Source: Zingiber officinale
Taxonomy: Eukaryota; Streptophyta; Magnoliopsida; Zingiberales; Zingiberaceae
Reading direction: 5' to 3'
DNA length: 64,000 nt
NCBI RefSeq assembly: GCF_018446385.1
Contig: NC_055992.1
Span: 19,562,877 to 19,626,876 of the forward strand
A program made the translations under genes and the position numbers. Position 1 is the first letter of the stretch, and each line of letters opens with the position of its first letter. Below the pieces are notes generated by a model that did no database searches, was not told the origin of the DNA, and was given only the letters and a program-made list of their open reading frames with translations. Below, in pieces: positions 63,716 through 64,000 of the stretch.

Positions 63716-64000
63716 GATGCGTAGATTATATATATTTTTAGACATTATTTGATGCACATCTATTTATATTTTATGGATATAATCTATGTTTGTTGCACTC
63801 TATTTTATTATTTATGTCATACTTCCATCCTATTCCTTTGAAAATATGCCCGTTACTTGTTTTCATTGATAGGATTTTTTTGGAGCAAAATGGAGCATTA
63901 GAGTAAGTTTGCAAGAGAATTCAGCAAGGCAGGGCCATGCCAGGGTCATACATGTCAATGTCTACGTCACAGGACCTAGAAACACGATCATGTCTACCTC
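63716..64000 (+). mobile_element. Possible start of an LTR element at the window edge
   Basis: After the array the text turns AT-rich. It then has TTTGGAGCAAAATGGAGCAT and TCACAGGACCTAGAAACACGATCATG, reminiscent of monocot Athila-type LTR leaders with repeated CACG(A/G)CCATG motifs. The window ends before this can be tested. Confidence 0.25.

Noticed and set aside
1..64000. Bacterial or organellar origin
   Set aside because: Spliced genes, plant LTR elements, a SINE, U2 snRNA copies and an EAR-type zinc-finger gene all indicate a plant nuclear genome.

Overview
This window is plant nuclear DNA, almost certainly from a monocot with a large, repeat-rich genome. A ginger-family or related origin is only a guess from the style of the repeats. 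One intact host gene is recognisable: an intronless two-finger C2H2 repressor of the ZAT5 type (60777-61583, + strand). Nearly everything else is transposable elements, many nested inside one another, plus their tandem repeats and decay products.

Layout. (1) 1-5781: a decayed En/Spm (CACTA)-type transposase remnant; a TRIM element (2158-4650, target duplication CAAAA) that carries a solo LTR (2512-4179, target duplication CATAG); and an Au-like SINE (5387-5595, minus, 18-bp target duplication). (2) 5782-16023: an old Tekay-like LTR on the minus strand, split by a 7.2-kb LTR element (7275-14517, target duplication TAAAT) that carries a Copia-type gag but no pol. A CACTA-like terminus follows. 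(3) 17482-37570: a palindromic foldback/MITE-type element holding three insertions: a 702-bp solo LTR, a 15.5-kb Ty3/gypsy Tat-lineage element (element A, 18948-34433, minus) and a 2.95-kb solo LTR (34501-37452, target duplication TTATA). (4) 37571-38500: a short tandem repeat and two decayed U2 snRNA copies. (5) 38897-46472: Tat-lineage element C (+, target duplication CAGAT), lacking its protease and reverse transcriptase, inserted in one copy of a roughly 400-bp tandem duplication. (6) 46928-58330: a MITE (TTA target duplication) carrying Tat-lineage element B (47634-58277, minus, target duplication CTTGG), the youngest-looking of the three. (7) 58331-64000: a GA-rich low-complexity element, the ZAT5-like gene, a 40-bp palindromic insertion, a tandem array of about 75-bp units, and a possible LTR start at the window edge.

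Elements A, B and C share one architecture: LTR, TGGCGCC-type primer site, gag, then protease - reverse transcriptase - RNase H - second RNase H - integrase, a family-specific tandem array, an antisense gene with two introns (putative gypsy-type transposon domain followed by a coiled coil), polypurine tract, LTR. A second RNase H and an opposite-strand gene near the 3' LTR are known for Tat/Grande-type elements. All three copies carry disabling mutations in gag and in the antisense gene. B and A keep long pol frames.

The most informative structural signals are these. The target-site duplications of the 702-bp solo LTR and element A are exchanged, which implies an inversion of 552 bp between two inverted LTRs. 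Three LTR-plus-leader units stand in tandem at the 3' end of element A. The antisense gene keeps both introns, the same start and a TATA-like box in three separate elements. U2 snRNA remnants are present. A perfect 40-bp palindrome is flanked by a 5-bp repeat.
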